From CADEEL01 sp050246475 (GTDB lineage: Bacteria; Pseudomonadota; Alphaproteobacteria; Caulobacterales; Aquidulcibacteraceae), in NCBI GenBank assembly GCA_050246475.1, contig JBFWVZ010000002.1, positions 558,001 through 622,000 on the forward strand: a stretch of DNA of 64,000 nucleotides. Direction: 5' to 3'. Position 1 is the first letter of the stretch, and each line of letters opens with the position of its first letter. The notes beneath the pieces were generated by a model that did no database searches, was not told where the DNA came from, and saw only the letters and a program-made list of their open reading frames with translations. Positions 47,633 to 56,470 of this stretch are shown in pieces. The position numbers and the translations under genes are program-made.

Positions 47633-48454
47633 ATGCGGTTCGTTGCGTCATTGATCGCGGCGTTTTTGTTGATCGCGCCCGCCCACGCGCAGCAACAACA
47701 ATGGGCCGCGGCTTATGTCGATTGGCCCTTCGCGCAAGCAACGCCCTCCGGCGCCGGGCTCGAACAGGATGTCTGGGCGCCGCAGATCGCGCGCGCCTCC
47801 TTCTTCACGATCAATTGGACTTTCGCGGGCGGAGACGGCGCCTATCTCGGCCTGCAAAGCAACGCGGCCGGCGCCGGCAATGCGCGCTTCTCCGTCTGGA
47901 ACGCGACGGAGACACGCAACGGTAACTGCCGCCCGTTCGACGGCGAGGGCGTGGGGCGCACCTGCGAACTCCCGCTCGCCATCGCGCCCGATCGCTTCTA
48001 TCGCCTGCGCCTCGTGCGCACCGCGCCGGGCTGGTGGGCGGGGCGCGTCCAATGGCGCGAAGCGAACGGGACGCTCCGTGAACGGACGATCGGCGAAATC
48101 CGCGCCGCCTCCGGCGATCCGCTGATCGATCCGGCCGGCATTCACAATTTCAGCGAGTATTGGGGAAACGCCGCGGCGCAGTGCGGCGGCGTTTCGCTCT
48201 CCGCCGCAATCTTCGCGCCGCCAACGCTGGTCGATGCGCGCGGGCGCCGCACGCTCGCATCCGCCGGAAACGGCACCCGGCCGGAGGGCAATCTCTGCCG
48301 GCGCGGGAGCGAAAGCCAAGGCGCCATCGCCACCCACACGACCCTGCGCGTCGGCGCACAAACCGCCATCGCCCTAACGCTCGGCGGCACGCCCGAAGCC
48401 AATGCCGCCCTCGCCGCGCGCCTGCGCACGCAACGCCCGCCCGCGCGGCCTTAA
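47633..48454 (+). CDS. Secreted DUF3472-like protein
   Basis: The 273-residue protein begins with a signal peptide (about 1-19, ending AHAQ). The mature part has INWTFAGGDGAYLGLQSN and FYRLRLVRTAPGWWAGRVQW, a lectin-like beta pattern that I associate with DUF3472. Four or more cysteines suggest disulfides. GGAGG lies 5 nt before ATG 47633; the frame opens at 47621. The function is unknown; carbohydrate binding is a guess. It closes the group of small exported proteins and is followed by tRNA-Arg. Confidence 0.72.
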   Translation: MRFVASLIAAFLLIAPAHAQQQQWAAAYVDWPFAQATPSGAGLEQDVWAPQIARASFFTINWTFAGGDGAYLGLQSNAAGAGNARFSVWNATETRNGNCRPFDGEGVGRTCELPLAIAPDRFYRLRLVRTAPGWWAGRVQWREANGTLRERTIGEIRAASGDPLIDPAGIHNFSEYWGNAAAQCGGVSLSAAIFAPPTLVDARGRRTLASAGNGTRPEGNLCRRGSESQGAIATHTTLRVGAQTAIALTLGGTPEANAALAARLRTQRPPARP

Positions 48455-48524
48455 AGCCGCTGGCGAGCGCCGCCATTCATTGCTTCGTCACGCCCGAGGC
48501 GCTAGAGACTGGCCCCCGCGAAAA

Positions 48525-48601
<77 letters not shown>

Positions 48602-48673
48602 GCCCAAACTCACAATATTCGATGTGCTCGGCGATTATTGGCGCGGCGTGCGGGCGCGCCTAGAACATCTGCC

Positions 48674-49561
48674 ATGCGCCTCACGCTTCTCCTCCTCGCT
48701 TGGCTCACGCTTCCGCTCTCCGCCTGCGCGCAAACCACGCCCGCCGCGCGCGGCGACGGCCCCGCGCTCTGGCGCATCGCCGATGCGGACAGTGAAATCT
48801 GGCTCTTCGGCACGGTGCACATTCTGCCGCCCGATCTTCAATGGCGCACGCAACGCATCAACGATGCTTTCGCGTCCGCTGATACGCTCGTGCTGGAGAC
48901 GGACACATCCGGCGCCAATGCGGAGCGCCTGCGCGCGCTCTTCCTCGAACGCGGCATGGATCGTTCGGGGGAGACGCTCTCTTCGCGCTTGAGCGCGGCG
49001 GAGAATGCGCGCCTCGAACGCGTCGCGCGCGAGCTCGGGCTCAACGTCGCGGCGATGCAGCCGATGCGCCCCTGGTTCGCGGCGATGCAGCTCTCGCTCC
49101 TTTTCGTGCAGGCCCAGGGGCAGGAACCAGAAGCGGGCGTCGAAGCGGTGCTCGGGCGCGAAGGCGCACGCCGCAACATGCGCCACGTCTATTTCGAGAC
49201 GCCGGAAGAGCAGATCGGCTTCCTCGCCGATTTGCCGCCGGAGATCGAACTCGCCTTCCTCACCTCGACTCTGCGCCAAATCGAAGAGGAAGACGCCAAC
49301 ATCGAAGAGATGGACGAGGCCTGGGTCAATGGAGACACCGAGCGTCTTTCCAGCCTCTTGAACGATGCAGTCGATGAGGCCGGCCCAGAAGTGCGCGCGG
49401 CCTTGCTCACCGACCGAAACGCCCGCTGGGTGCGCGAAATCCGCGCCATGCTGGCAGGCCGCGGGCGCATCTTCATCGCCGTCGGCGCCGCGCACCTCGT
49501 CGGCGAGGACAGCGTCGTCGATCTTCTCCGCGAGCAAGGCGTGACGGTCGAGGGGCCTTAA
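48674..49561 (+). CDS. TraB/GumN-family protein
   Basis: The 295-residue protein has an N-terminal export signal with a lipobox-like LSACA (about 15-19). The TraB/GumN domain shows WLFGTVHILPPDLQWRT near the start, DTLVLETD, and the end motif GRIFIAVGAAHLVGEDSVVDLLREQG. The GTxH and GAxH histidines are the presumed metal-binding residues of this EreA-like fold. The exact activity is unknown. ATG 48674 is preferred to the in-frame codon at 48638. The stop overlaps the convergent membrane-protein gene by 4 nt (TTAA). Confidence 0.9.
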   Translation: MRLTLLLLAWLTLPLSACAQTTPAARGDGPALWRIADADSEIWLFGTVHILPPDLQWRTQRINDAFASADTLVLETDTSGANAERLRALFLERGMDRSGETLSSRLSAAENARLERVARELGLNVAAMQPMRPWFAAMQLSLLFVQAQGQEPEAGVEAVLGREGARRNMRHVYFETPEEQIGFLADLPPEIELAFLTSTLRQIEEEDANIEEMDEAWVNGDTERLSSLLNDAVDEAGPEVRAALLTDRNARWVREIRAMLAGRGRIFIAVGAAHLVGEDSVVDLLREQGVTVEGP

Positions 49562-50160
49562 GGGCGCCTGATTGCCTTCGCCAACGCGATCAACAACAAC
49601 CCAAGCCCAAAGAACGCCGCCAGCAATCCCGCCGCATTGATCGCAAACTGCGTCCAGCCGATCTCCGGCAGGTTGATGAAGAAGTACGGATAGAAGCCGT
49701 CGAATTGCGCGCGCGCCAAAACATAGCCGAGATAGAGCGCCGGATAGATGAGCCACGCGAACGCATCGCGCCAGCGCAGCGGCGCTTTAGGCACGCAGAA
49801 GAGCCAAAACAAGACGAAGAGGATCGGCGTGCCGTAGTGCAGCAGCCGGTCCGCGATGAGCTGCAAGCCCTGCGGATTCCACGTCGCCTGCAACACCGTG
49901 ACGTACACCATGCCGACGACAACGATGTACACAGCCGCCGCGCCGCGCAGCCGCGCGCCCGCTTCGCTGATCGCGCCGGAAAGCGCCGTCTGCGTAAGGA
50001 GCGCCGCGCAGATGATGTTCGTCAGGATCGTGAAGAACGCGAAGAATCGCCAGAGCCCGCCAAGCGCGCCCAATTCCCCCGTCATGATCAAATAGAGTTG
50101 AAGCCCGAGCCCCGTCCATGCGCAGAGCGCCCCGGCGATCGCAAGCAGGCGTGTGAGCAT
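49558..50160 (-). CDS. Pr6Pr-family six-TM membrane protein
   Basis: The 200-residue product has six hydrophobic segments and the family pattern FAFFTILTNIICAALL near residue 50 and LHYGTPILFVLFWLFCVPK around 125, then LIYPALYLGYVL. This matches the Pr6Pr/FAR-17a-AIG1-like group, of unknown function in bacteria. GGAGGG lies 6 nt before ATG 50160, preferred over an in-frame codon at 50208. Convergent overlap with the TraB gene. Confidence 0.82.
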   Translation of the reverse strand: MLTRLLAIAGALCAWTGLGLQLYLIMTGELGALGGLWRFFAFFTILTNIICAALLTQTALSGAISEAGARLRGAAAVYIVVVGMVYVTVLQATWNPQGLQLIADRLLHYGTPILFVLFWLFCVPKAPLRWRDAFAWLIYPALYLGYVLARAQFDGFYPYFFINLPEIGWTQFAINAAGLLAAFFGLGLLLIALAKAIRRP

Positions 50161-50219
50161 GCGTGTCCCTCCGCACGAGGCATCGCCCCGTGCGGAACGC
50201 GTGCGCAAGCGAATTCGCT

Positions 50220-50765
50220 TTAGCGGGCGGGCGCGGGCCGCACGACGCGTGCGCGCAGGTTGCTCTCCACCTCGCGCGCGTTGAAGGCGTTGGCGTCATC
50301 GCGCGGCCGCTCGCCGCGGAACATCGCCACCTCCGCGTTCGCCTCGTATTGCGTCACTTCGCGGAACGAGACCGGATCGTCGAAGAAGGGATCGTACCAA
50401 GGCCGCCAGCCGAAGCGGCGCGAGTAATAGCGCCAGCTCGGATAAAAGCCCGGATAGTAGCGCGATCCGCCGACTTGCTGCACGCGCCGGTCCGCGTCCG
50501 TATCGCGATCCACGATCACGAAATAATCGTAGCCGCGCTCGAGGCTCAGTTCCGCGGCGCGATAGAGCAGATAGGTCTCCACCGTTTCACGGTCCGTCAG
50601 CGTGTTGCCGCGGAAGCCGAGGCGCACGCGGTTCTGCTCGATCTGCGTTTCCGTGTAGCCGTAGCCGCGCGCGGTTTGGCTGGGCGCGTAGGGCGTGGGC
50701 GTCGCGCACGCCGCAAGCAAAGCGAGCGCGAGGCCCGCCGCGATGTGTCTTAGATCAAATCTCAT
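50220..50765 (-). CDS. CC0125/CC1285-type lipoprotein
   Basis: The 181-residue product has a lipoprotein signal (LALALLAACATP; lipobox Cys20). It continues YAPSQTARGYGYTETQIEQNRVRLGFRGNTLTDRETVETYLLYRAAELSLERGYDYFVIVDRDT, the core of the Caulobacter CC0125/CC1285 family. A Tyr/Trp/Arg-rich segment follows (YYPGFYPSWRYYSRRFGWRPWYDPF). The function is not known; the family is associated with the outer membrane of Caulobacterales. It starts at ATG 50765. Confidence 0.87.
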   Translation of the reverse strand: MRFDLRHIAAGLALALLAACATPTPYAPSQTARGYGYTETQIEQNRVRLGFRGNTLTDRETVETYLLYRAAELSLERGYDYFVIVDRDTDADRRVQQVGGSRYYPGFYPSWRYYSRRFGWRPWYDPFFDDPVSFREVTQYEANAEVAMFRGERPRDDANAFNAREVESNLRARVVRPAPAR

Positions 50766-50880
50766 GGGCCTCTCCCTGCCCCGTCCGCTCGATCACGTCC
50801 TCGCGAGGCGGAATATGGAGCGGGAGGCCGCTAAAGGCCAATCCAATCGGCGCACGCTCGCGCCCAAGTGATGATGAGAC

Positions 50881-51159
50881 CTAGTGGTGGAACATCGCGT
50901 CCACGCGGCGCACCACCGCCGGCGCCAGCGTCTCCCCGCTCGCCAACCGCACCGAATGGATCACCGCTTCGATCTCGCGCTTCCAAAAATCGAGGAATTG
51001 CCGGATGCGCGGAAACTCAGGCGCGAGATCGAGCGTCTGCCACACGAAGCTCTGAATGAGCGCGGGATGATCCGGCATGTAGTAAAGCACTTCCGCCGTC
51101 GTCAGCCGCCAGCCTTTGAGGCGGAGCTCGAACTCACTTTCTTCGACAATGGACGCCAT
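50881..51159 (-). CDS. Usg-family protein
   Basis: The 92-residue protein matches Usg, a small alphaproteobacterial protein first noted near trp genes: GWRLTTAEVLYYMPDHPALIQSFVWQTLDLAPEFPRIRQFLDFWKREIEAVIHSVRLA. The TTAEILY and WQ-DLAP-FP motifs are diagnostic. Its biochemical function is unknown. GGAGGATC lies before ATG 51159. No trp genes are nearby here. Confidence 0.9.
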   Translation of the reverse strand: MASIVEESEFELRLKGWRLTTAEVLYYMPDHPALIQSFVWQTLDLAPEFPRIRQFLDFWKREIEAVIHSVRLASGETLAPAVVRRVDAMFHH

Positions 51160-51411
51160 GGTTGATCCTCCGATCTAACCCCACCGCTTGTCTTCGCGAA
51201 GCTGCGTGGTTAGAAGGCTGCCGGGTGAAGTGTTAAGAAGTCAATTCAGTTCCATTTCTTGGTTCAAGGATGATTTCTGCTAGCAGCTGAATAGAAGCGC
51301 TGCCAAAACTTCACCGCTCATTCAGATTTCCTTATTCCATCGCAAAAATCGCACGATGCGCGCGTGAGCTATGCGCGCGACGCACAAAGCTCTGCGCGCG
51401 CGCTGCACGAA
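51160..51411. other. AT-richer intergenic region between usg and the LysE gene
   Basis: This 252-nt gap, between the usg start and the LysE stop on the same strand, has lower GC than its surroundings. It contains CTAACC (51175-51180) and GGTTAG (51208-51213) arms around a CTTCGCGAAG palindrome, close upstream of usg. This is a possible operator or hairpin. I see no ORF with a good ribosome-binding site. Confidence 0.35.
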
Positions 51412-52038
51412 CTAGCGGCGAAAGAGGATTAGCGCCGCCGCTGAAATGAGCAGCGCGCCGACGATGAAGGAGAACGCGCGGCGGAATCGCTGGTCGCTCA
51501 TCTTCGCTGAAAGCGCGCCGCCGGCGACGCCGTAGGCCGACATTGCGATCGCATCGAGCGTCAACGTCGCCGCCGCGAACATCGCAAGCTGCGGAACGAT
51601 CGGGCGCGCCGGATCGATGAAGGGCGGCAGCACCGCGGTGAAGAAGAGGAGCGCTTTGGGATTCGATATCTGCACGGCGAAGCCGTCGCGGAACGCAGCC
51701 CCCGCATCGGCGGCGCGGCCGCGCCCGAGCGAGGATTGCCCCACCCAAGCGGCGTAGAGCGCTTTGGCGCCCAGCCAGGCTACGTAAAGCCCGCCCGCGA
51801 TCGCGACGTATCGAAACGCCTCCGGCGCGGCGAGAATGAGCGCCGAGAGCCCGAGACCGGCGGCGAGATACCAAACGGCCATCGCGGCATTCATGCCGGC
51901 GACGCCGATGAGCGCGGCGCGCCCGCCGCGCTCCATGCCGGTGGCGATGGCGAAGAGATTAGCGGGGCCGGGCGTGACGGCCATGGCCGCCATCACGCCC
52001 AGATAGAGCGCGTAGCGGGAAGGATCGACGGGAAGCAT
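51412..52038 (-). CDS. LysE/RhtB-family exporter
   Basis: The 208-residue protein has about six membrane segments and the RhtB signature at the start (MAVTPGPANLFAIATGMERGGRAAL). The later motif FRDGFAVQISNPKALLFFTAVLPPFID is also diagnostic. Such proteins export amino acids such as homoserine, threonine or lysine; the substrate is not readable. It starts at ATG 52038, 55 nt downstream of another minus-strand membrane-protein gene. Confidence 0.92.
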   Translation of the reverse strand: MLPVDPSRYALYLGVMAAMAVTPGPANLFAIATGMERGGRAALIGVAGMNAAMAVWYLAAGLGLSALILAAPEAFRYVAIAGGLYVAWLGAKALYAAWVGQSSLGRGRAADAGAAFRDGFAVQISNPKALLFFTAVLPPFIDPARPIVPQLAMFAAATLTLDAIAMSAYGVAGGALSAKMSDQRFRRAFSFIVGALLISAAALILFRR

Positions 52039-52093
52039 CGGAAAGGTCCAGACAGAAGGGAAGTGAACGCGCGCATGCGCGCGGCGGCGAGGC

Positions 52094-52477
52094 TTAACGG
52101 GCCTGTCGCCATCCCTGTCGCAGCTTCTGAACGAATCCGGTCATGGCGCGGCTTATGCCGGAGAGGCGCGTCATCGCCAAGAGCGGGCGGGCCACACTCT
52201 CCCCCGCTTCGAGCTTGCGCGCACGTTCAAGCCGCACGGACGCGTAAACGCAGACGCCCCAGCCGGCCAGCACGGGCGGCCCCGCAACGTAGAGCCCCAA
52301 CACCGGCGAGACAGCGCTCTCCGCGGGCCAGGCGAGCGCGGCGAAGAACCCGGCGAGCACGACGCCAAGCGCAAGCAGGATCGCCCCGCACATGAGCGCG
52401 AACCGCGCCTCCGCGCGCAGCGCCTGGATCTCGTTCACGATCTTCGCCAAGAGCGATGCTCCTTGAGCGAAGCGCAT
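52094..52477 (-). CDS. Two-TM membrane protein (holin-X-like)
   Basis: The 127-residue protein starts with an amphipathic helix (LAKIVNEIQALRAEARFA) and has two hydrophobic spans (about 29-50 and 57-82) followed by a basic tail. This resembles the phage-holin-X/YqjD-like small membrane proteins, but the match is weak. The start is uncertain: ATG 52477 is used; TTG 52450 has an AGGAG about 8 nt upstream; and the open frame begins at 52492. The function is unknown. Confidence 0.6.
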   Translation of the reverse strand: MRFAQGASLLAKIVNEIQALRAEARFALMCGAILLALGVVLAGFFAALAWPAESAVSPVLGLYVAGPPVLAGWGVCVYASVRLERARKLEAGESVARPLLAMTRLSGISRAMTGFVQKLRQGWRQAR

Positions 52478-52567
52478 GCGAAAATCGTGCAACAGGCGAA
52501 GCGTTAGCCTTAACCGGAACTCTCGCCCGCGTGCGCTGTTCTCATGCCGAATCGAAGGAGCAATGCG

Positions 52568-52882
52568 ATGCCGCGCGGAGACAAGTCAGCCTACACCGAT
52601 CGCCAGAAGCGCAAGGCCCGTCACATCGAAGAGGGTTACGAAAAGCGCGGCGTGCCGCGCAAGGAAGCCGCCGCGCGCGCGTGGGCCACCGTGAACAAGG
52701 AGGAAGGCGGCGGCAACAAATCGGGCTCAGGCCGCTGCGTGCCGGATACGAAGGTCTCTTCGAAGAAAGGCGGCCGATTGGGCGGGCGCGCCTTCGCCGC
52801 ACGCCCGAAGGCCGCGCGCAAAGCCTCCGCCAAGAAGGCCGCCGCGACCCGCAAGCGCCGCGCCGCCGCCAAGAAGCGCTAA
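52568..52882 (+). CDS. Small basic protein of the so-called plasmid-stabilization family
   Basis: The 104-residue protein starts PRGDKSAYTDRQKRKARHIEEGYEKRGVPRKEAAARAWATVNKEEGGGNKSGSG, which is typical of proteins annotated as plasmid stabilization protein. A long Ala/Lys/Arg-rich tail (about 60-104) resembles histone H1-like tails and suggests nucleic-acid binding. No toxin partner is adjacent, so a toxin-antitoxin role is not supported. AGGAGCAATGCG precedes ATG 52568. The stop overlaps the convergent MFS gene by 4 nt (CTAA). Confidence 0.85.
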   Translation: MPRGDKSAYTDRQKRKARHIEEGYEKRGVPRKEAAARAWATVNKEEGGGNKSGSGRCVPDTKVSSKKGGRLGGRAFAARPKAARKASAKKAAATRKRRAAAKKR

Positions 52883-54198
52883 TCCTCCAGGATCAGGCTC
52901 GCTTTCTGCGTGTCGCGCATGAAGATCGAGATGAGGAGCGCGATCGTCGCCATGATGGCGATGTAGATGAAGAAGTAGGTCTCCACGCCCGCATCCTTGA
53001 ACCAAAGCGCGGCGTATTCCGCCGTGCCCCCAAACACCGCGTTCGCCAGCGCGTACGGCAGCGCCACGCCAAGGGCGCGCACGTGCGCCGGAAAAAGCTC
53101 CGCCTTCACCACGGCGCTGATCGAGGTGTAGCCGGAAAGGATGATGAGGGGCGTCAGCACGAGCAGAAAGGCCGTCCAGAAATCCCCCGCCTGCCCGATC
53201 GCGGTGAACACCGGATAGGCAGCCAGCGCTCCGAGCCCAAAGGAGCCGATCAGCATCCGCTTTCGCCCAAGGCGATCCGAAAGCCAGCCGAACACCGGCT
53301 GCGCCAGCATGAAGCAGATAAGCGCGTACGCGGTGATCTCGGTCGCCTGCGGCCGTGAGAACTCGGCCGTGTTGACGAGGTATTTTTGCATATAGGTCGT
53401 GTAGGCGTAGAAGCTGAGCGAGCCCGCCGCCGTCAGCCCCATGATCATCAGCGTCTCGCCCGGGTGCTTCGCAAAGAGCAACATCGTGCGCGCGCGCTCT
53501 TCGCCGCGATTTTTCCAGCTGTCGCTCTCCTCGATCCCCATGCGGATCCAGAAGACGACGACGGCGAGCGCTGCGCCGATAAAGAACGGGATCCGCCAGC
53601 CCCATTCCTGCAGCGCGTCCGCGTCCATCGTGCGCTGGAGGAGGATGAGGACGCCCAGCGCGATGAGCTGCCCGAGAATGAGCGTCACGTATTGGAAGCT
53701 CGACCAAAAGCCGCGCCGATGGCGCCCGGCCATCTCGCTCATATAGGTCGCCGAGGCGCCGTATTCGCCGCCCACGGACAATCCCTGCAGCACACGCGCC
53801 GCGATGAGGATCGCCGGCGCCGCCACGCCGATCTCCGCAAAGCCGGGCGTCAACGCGATGATGAGCGAACCCAGGCACATCATCGCCACCGCAACGGTCA
53901 GCGCCGCGCGCCGCCCGGCGCGATCCGCGTAAAGCCCCATGAGCCACGCGCCCACCGGCCGCGCGAGAAAGCCCACGGCAAAGACCGCCGCTGCCTGCAA
54001 AAGCTGCGCGGTCTGATCGCCTTCGGGGAAGAAGACCGGCGCGAAATAGAGCGCGAACGAAGAATAAGCGAACCAGTCGTACCATTCGACGAGATTGCCC
54101 GCCGAGCCGCCGAGGATCGCCTTGAGGCGGCGCCAGCCCGAAAGCCCCGGCGCGCCCAGGGCCGGCGCCTGCGCGTTCGCGCCCGTCTCTTCGCTCAT
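52879..54198 (-). CDS. MHS-type MFS transporter (alpha-ketoglutarate permease-like)
   Basis: The 439-residue protein has 12 membrane segments and the metabolite:H+ symporter signatures: GNLVEWYDWFAYSSFALYFAPVFFP, FLARPVGAWLMGLYADRAGRRAAL, RVLQGLSVGGEYGASATYMSEMA and GWLSDRLGRKRML. It is closest in pattern to KgtP/ProP-like carriers of dicarboxylates or osmolytes. ATG 54198 has GGGGAG upstream. The 3' end overlaps the small basic protein gene. Confidence 0.9.
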   Translation of the reverse strand: MSEETGANAQAPALGAPGLSGWRRLKAILGGSAGNLVEWYDWFAYSSFALYFAPVFFPEGDQTAQLLQAAAVFAVGFLARPVGAWLMGLYADRAGRRAALTVAVAMMCLGSLIIALTPGFAEIGVAAPAILIAARVLQGLSVGGEYGASATYMSEMAGRHRRGFWSSFQYVTLILGQLIALGVLILLQRTMDADALQEWGWRIPFFIGAALAVVVFWIRMGIEESDSWKNRGEERARTMLLFAKHPGETLMIMGLTAAGSLSFYAYTTYMQKYLVNTAEFSRPQATEITAYALICFMLAQPVFGWLSDRLGRKRMLIGSFGLGALAAYPVFTAIGQAGDFWTAFLLVLTPLIILSGYTSISAVVKAELFPAHVRALGVALPYALANAVFGGTAEYAALWFKDAGVETYFFIYIAIMATIALLISIFMRDTQKASLILED

Positions 54199-54485
54199 GC
54201 GTTTCTCCCCTCACGGCGAGCATAAGCGAGGAATCGCGGCAGGCGAAAGCGTGCCCTGCCCGCAACACCGCGGGCGCGGGCATCGCCTCGATGCGTTTTC
54301 TGCATCCGCTGTTCAGGAACCGCTCATCCTCTTGGCACGAACTATTCCCACGTCGCGCAAGGCAATCCGCCTGGAGATCGCGCGGCGGACGTGAAGGAAA
54401 GCGCTCCGGCGTCTCTTATGCATAATGCAGCGAGGAACCGAGGCGGCGGTCTTGAGCGTTGAGGAACGCAGAGGGAGCTGCACAC

Positions 54486-55172
54486 GTGACGATCGCCCAA
54501 CTGCTCGCGCCGAACGCCGAGGAATTGGCTGAGCACTATCCGAACCGCGCCGAGCGCGCCGCGGATGGGTGGGTTCACGGACTTGGCTTCCTGGGCGCCG
54601 CGATCGGCGGCGGCATTCTCCTCGCGATGGCGCTTGAGCGCGGCGGCGTGCCGCTCGCGACGGGCGCTGCGATCTACGCGCTCTGCCTCATGGCGATGCT
54701 CGCCGCTTCCGCCGTCTACAATTTAACCAAGCCTTCGCCCGCGCGCCGTCTGCTTCGCCGCATCGACGAAGCCGGCATCTTCCTGATGATCGCGGGCTCC
54801 TACACGCCTTTCACCATTCAGCTCCTCCCGCCAGCGCTCGCCTTCGCGGTGACGTTCCTCGTCTGGGCGATGGCGCTTGCGGGCGCGGGGGGCAAAGTGC
54901 TCTGGCCTCACCTCTCCGACCGCTTCTGGTGCTTGGTCTATCTCGCCTTCGGCTGGCTTGCCGTTTTCGTGCTAGGCCCCATCGCCTCCAAGCTCCCTCC
55001 CTTGGCGCTCGGCTTCTTGATCGCGGCGGGCCTCACCTATTCCGGCGGCGTGCTGCTCTACTTGAACCATGCGATCCCCTTCCGCCGCGCGATCTGGCAC
55101 GGTTGCGTGGTCGTCGGCGCCGCCGCGCATTATGGCGCGGTGCTGCTGGGCCTGGTTCTGTCCTCGACTTAA
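54486..55172 (+). CDS. Hemolysin III / PAQR-family membrane protein
   Basis: The 228-residue protein has seven membrane segments and the PAQR-type residues: ADGWVHGLGFLGA, SAVYNLTKPSPARRLLRRIDEAGIFLMIAGSYTPF and YLNHAIPFRRAIWHGCVVVGAAAHY. The Ser/His/Asp positions are those proposed to bind metal in the TrhA/YqfA group. A direct haemolytic role is doubtful; the family is linked to membrane energetics. GTG 54486 with AGGGAG 8 nt upstream is preferred over TTG 54459. Confidence 0.88.
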   Translation: MTIAQLLAPNAEELAEHYPNRAERAADGWVHGLGFLGAAIGGGILLAMALERGGVPLATGAAIYALCLMAMLAASAVYNLTKPSPARRLLRRIDEAGIFLMIAGSYTPFTIQLLPPALAFAVTFLVWAMALAGAGGKVLWPHLSDRFWCLVYLAFGWLAVFVLGPIASKLPPLALGFLIAAGLTYSGGVLLYLNHAIPFRRAIWHGCVVVGAAAHYGAVLLGLVLSST

Positions 55173-55222
55173 GCGTGTGCCGCCTTCCCGCCTGTGCTAG
55201 GCAGGCGCGACGGAGAAACGCC

Positions 55223-56470
55223 ATGGCAGACCAACCGCACGCCCCGCCGCGCAACCTCCTGGCCTATTCGCAATTCAATCCCGTCTATCGCGACGACCCT
55301 CATCCCATGCTGGATGAGGTGCGGGCGAACTGCCCCGTCATGCGCGATGAGACGGGCGGCTCCTTCTTCATTTCCAAATACGCGGACGTGCGCGCCATTG
55401 TCTCCGATCTCACCATGTGGCGCGATCCGCTGAACGCGGAGGAAGCCGCGGTCTTTGCCCGCGCCGTGCGCCAGCAGCGCGTCGAGGGGCTGACGCGCGA
55501 TGAAAACGTCACCAGCATTCTCTTGCTGGACGATCCCGATCACGCCCGCATTCGCAAGCCCCTCGCCCAAGCGCTCTATGCGCGCGTGGCGAAATCGCGC
55601 GGCGCGGTCGAGCGCGTGGTGGATGAAACGCTCGACGCCATCGGCGATGCGCAGGAATTCGATCTCGTCGCCCGCTTCGCGCTGCCGATCCCGATCGACG
55701 TCATCGCCGCCATCCTGGGCGTCGATCACGATCGCCTGGTCGAGTTCCGCGATTGGTCCGAAGGCGTCATCCAATCGCTCAACCCCGTGCGCAGCGAAGC
55801 CGAAACCGCCCACCTCGTGCGCGCCGGCAACGCGCTCAACGAATACATGCACGCGCTGATGGCGGAGCGGCGCAAGCGCCCAGCCGACGATCTCGTCTCC
55901 GACATGGTGCGCCTCCAGGCCGACGGCGCGCAAATCAGCGACGCCGAGCTTGCGGTCAATCTCTCCGCGCTCCTCGTCGGCGGCAATCTCACCACCACCG
56001 ATCTCATCGGCAATTCCGTTTACACGCTGCTCAAGAACCCCGCAGAACTCGCCAAGCTCAAAGCCGATCCGAAACTCATCGGCCCCGCCGTCGAGGAGAT
56101 GCTCCGCTTCGAGCCGCCGGTGGACATCACCGCGCGCGTCGCCTCACGCGATATGGAGGTGCAGGGCTGCCCGGTGAGAGAGCGCCAAGCGATGGTTTTC
56201 TCACTGCGCGGCGCCAACCGCGATCCCGACGCTTATGACGATCCCCACGCCTTCAACATCACGCGGGCCCCGAAGCCCCACATGGCGTTCGGCGGCGGCG
56301 CGCATATCTGCATCGGCGCGCCCCTTGCGCGCCAAGAGACGCAAGTTGCGTTGCTCAAGCTCTTCGCACGCTTCCCCGATTTGAAGCTCGCCGACCCCGC
56401 CATGCAGCCGCGCTGGCGCACGCTCCCGTTCTTCAGGGGCATGGAGGCAATGCCAGTGCGCGTTAGCTGA
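55223..56470 (+). CDS. Cytochrome P450
   Basis: The 415-residue bacterial class P450 has the heme loop FGGGAHICIGAPLAR with the ligand Cys363, ExxR at Glu292-Arg295 and an I-helix at about 245-270. The I-helix motif is GGNLTT (253-258), where the usual acidic residue of AGxE/DTT is Leu, while both threonines are kept. No signal or membrane anchor is present. CGGAGA precedes ATG 55223; the longer open frame from 54929 overlaps hemolysin III and was rejected. No ferredoxin or reductase is adjacent. It overlaps the convergent oxidoreductase by 8 nt. Confidence 0.93.
   Translation: MADQPHAPPRNLLAYSQFNPVYRDDPHPMLDEVRANCPVMRDETGGSFFISKYADVRAIVSDLTMWRDPLNAEEAAVFARAVRQQRVEGLTRDENVTSILLLDDPDHARIRKPLAQALYARVAKSRGAVERVVDETLDAIGDAQEFDLVARFALPIPIDVIAAILGVDHDRLVEFRDWSEGVIQSLNPVRSEAETAHLVRAGNALNEYMHALMAERRKRPADDLVSDMVRLQADGAQISDAELAVNLSALLVGGNLTTTDLIGNSVYTLLKNPAELAKLKADPKLIGPAVEEMLRFEPPVDITARVASRDMEVQGCPVRERQAMVFSLRGANRDPDAYDDPHAFNITRAPKPHMAFGGGAHICIGAPLARQETQVALLKLFARFPDLKLADPAMQPRWRTLPFFRGMEAMPVRVS

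Noticed and set aside
52568..52882. Toxin-antitoxin or plasmid-maintenance locus
   Set aside because: The family label is plasmid stabilization, but there is no partner toxin, plasmid replication gene or partition gene nearby.
54434..54460. GGAAC...CGTT resembling an EcfG general-stress promoter upstream of hemolysin III
   Set aside because: The spacer is 18 nt, longer than the usual 16-17, and such short motifs are expected by chance in this sequence.
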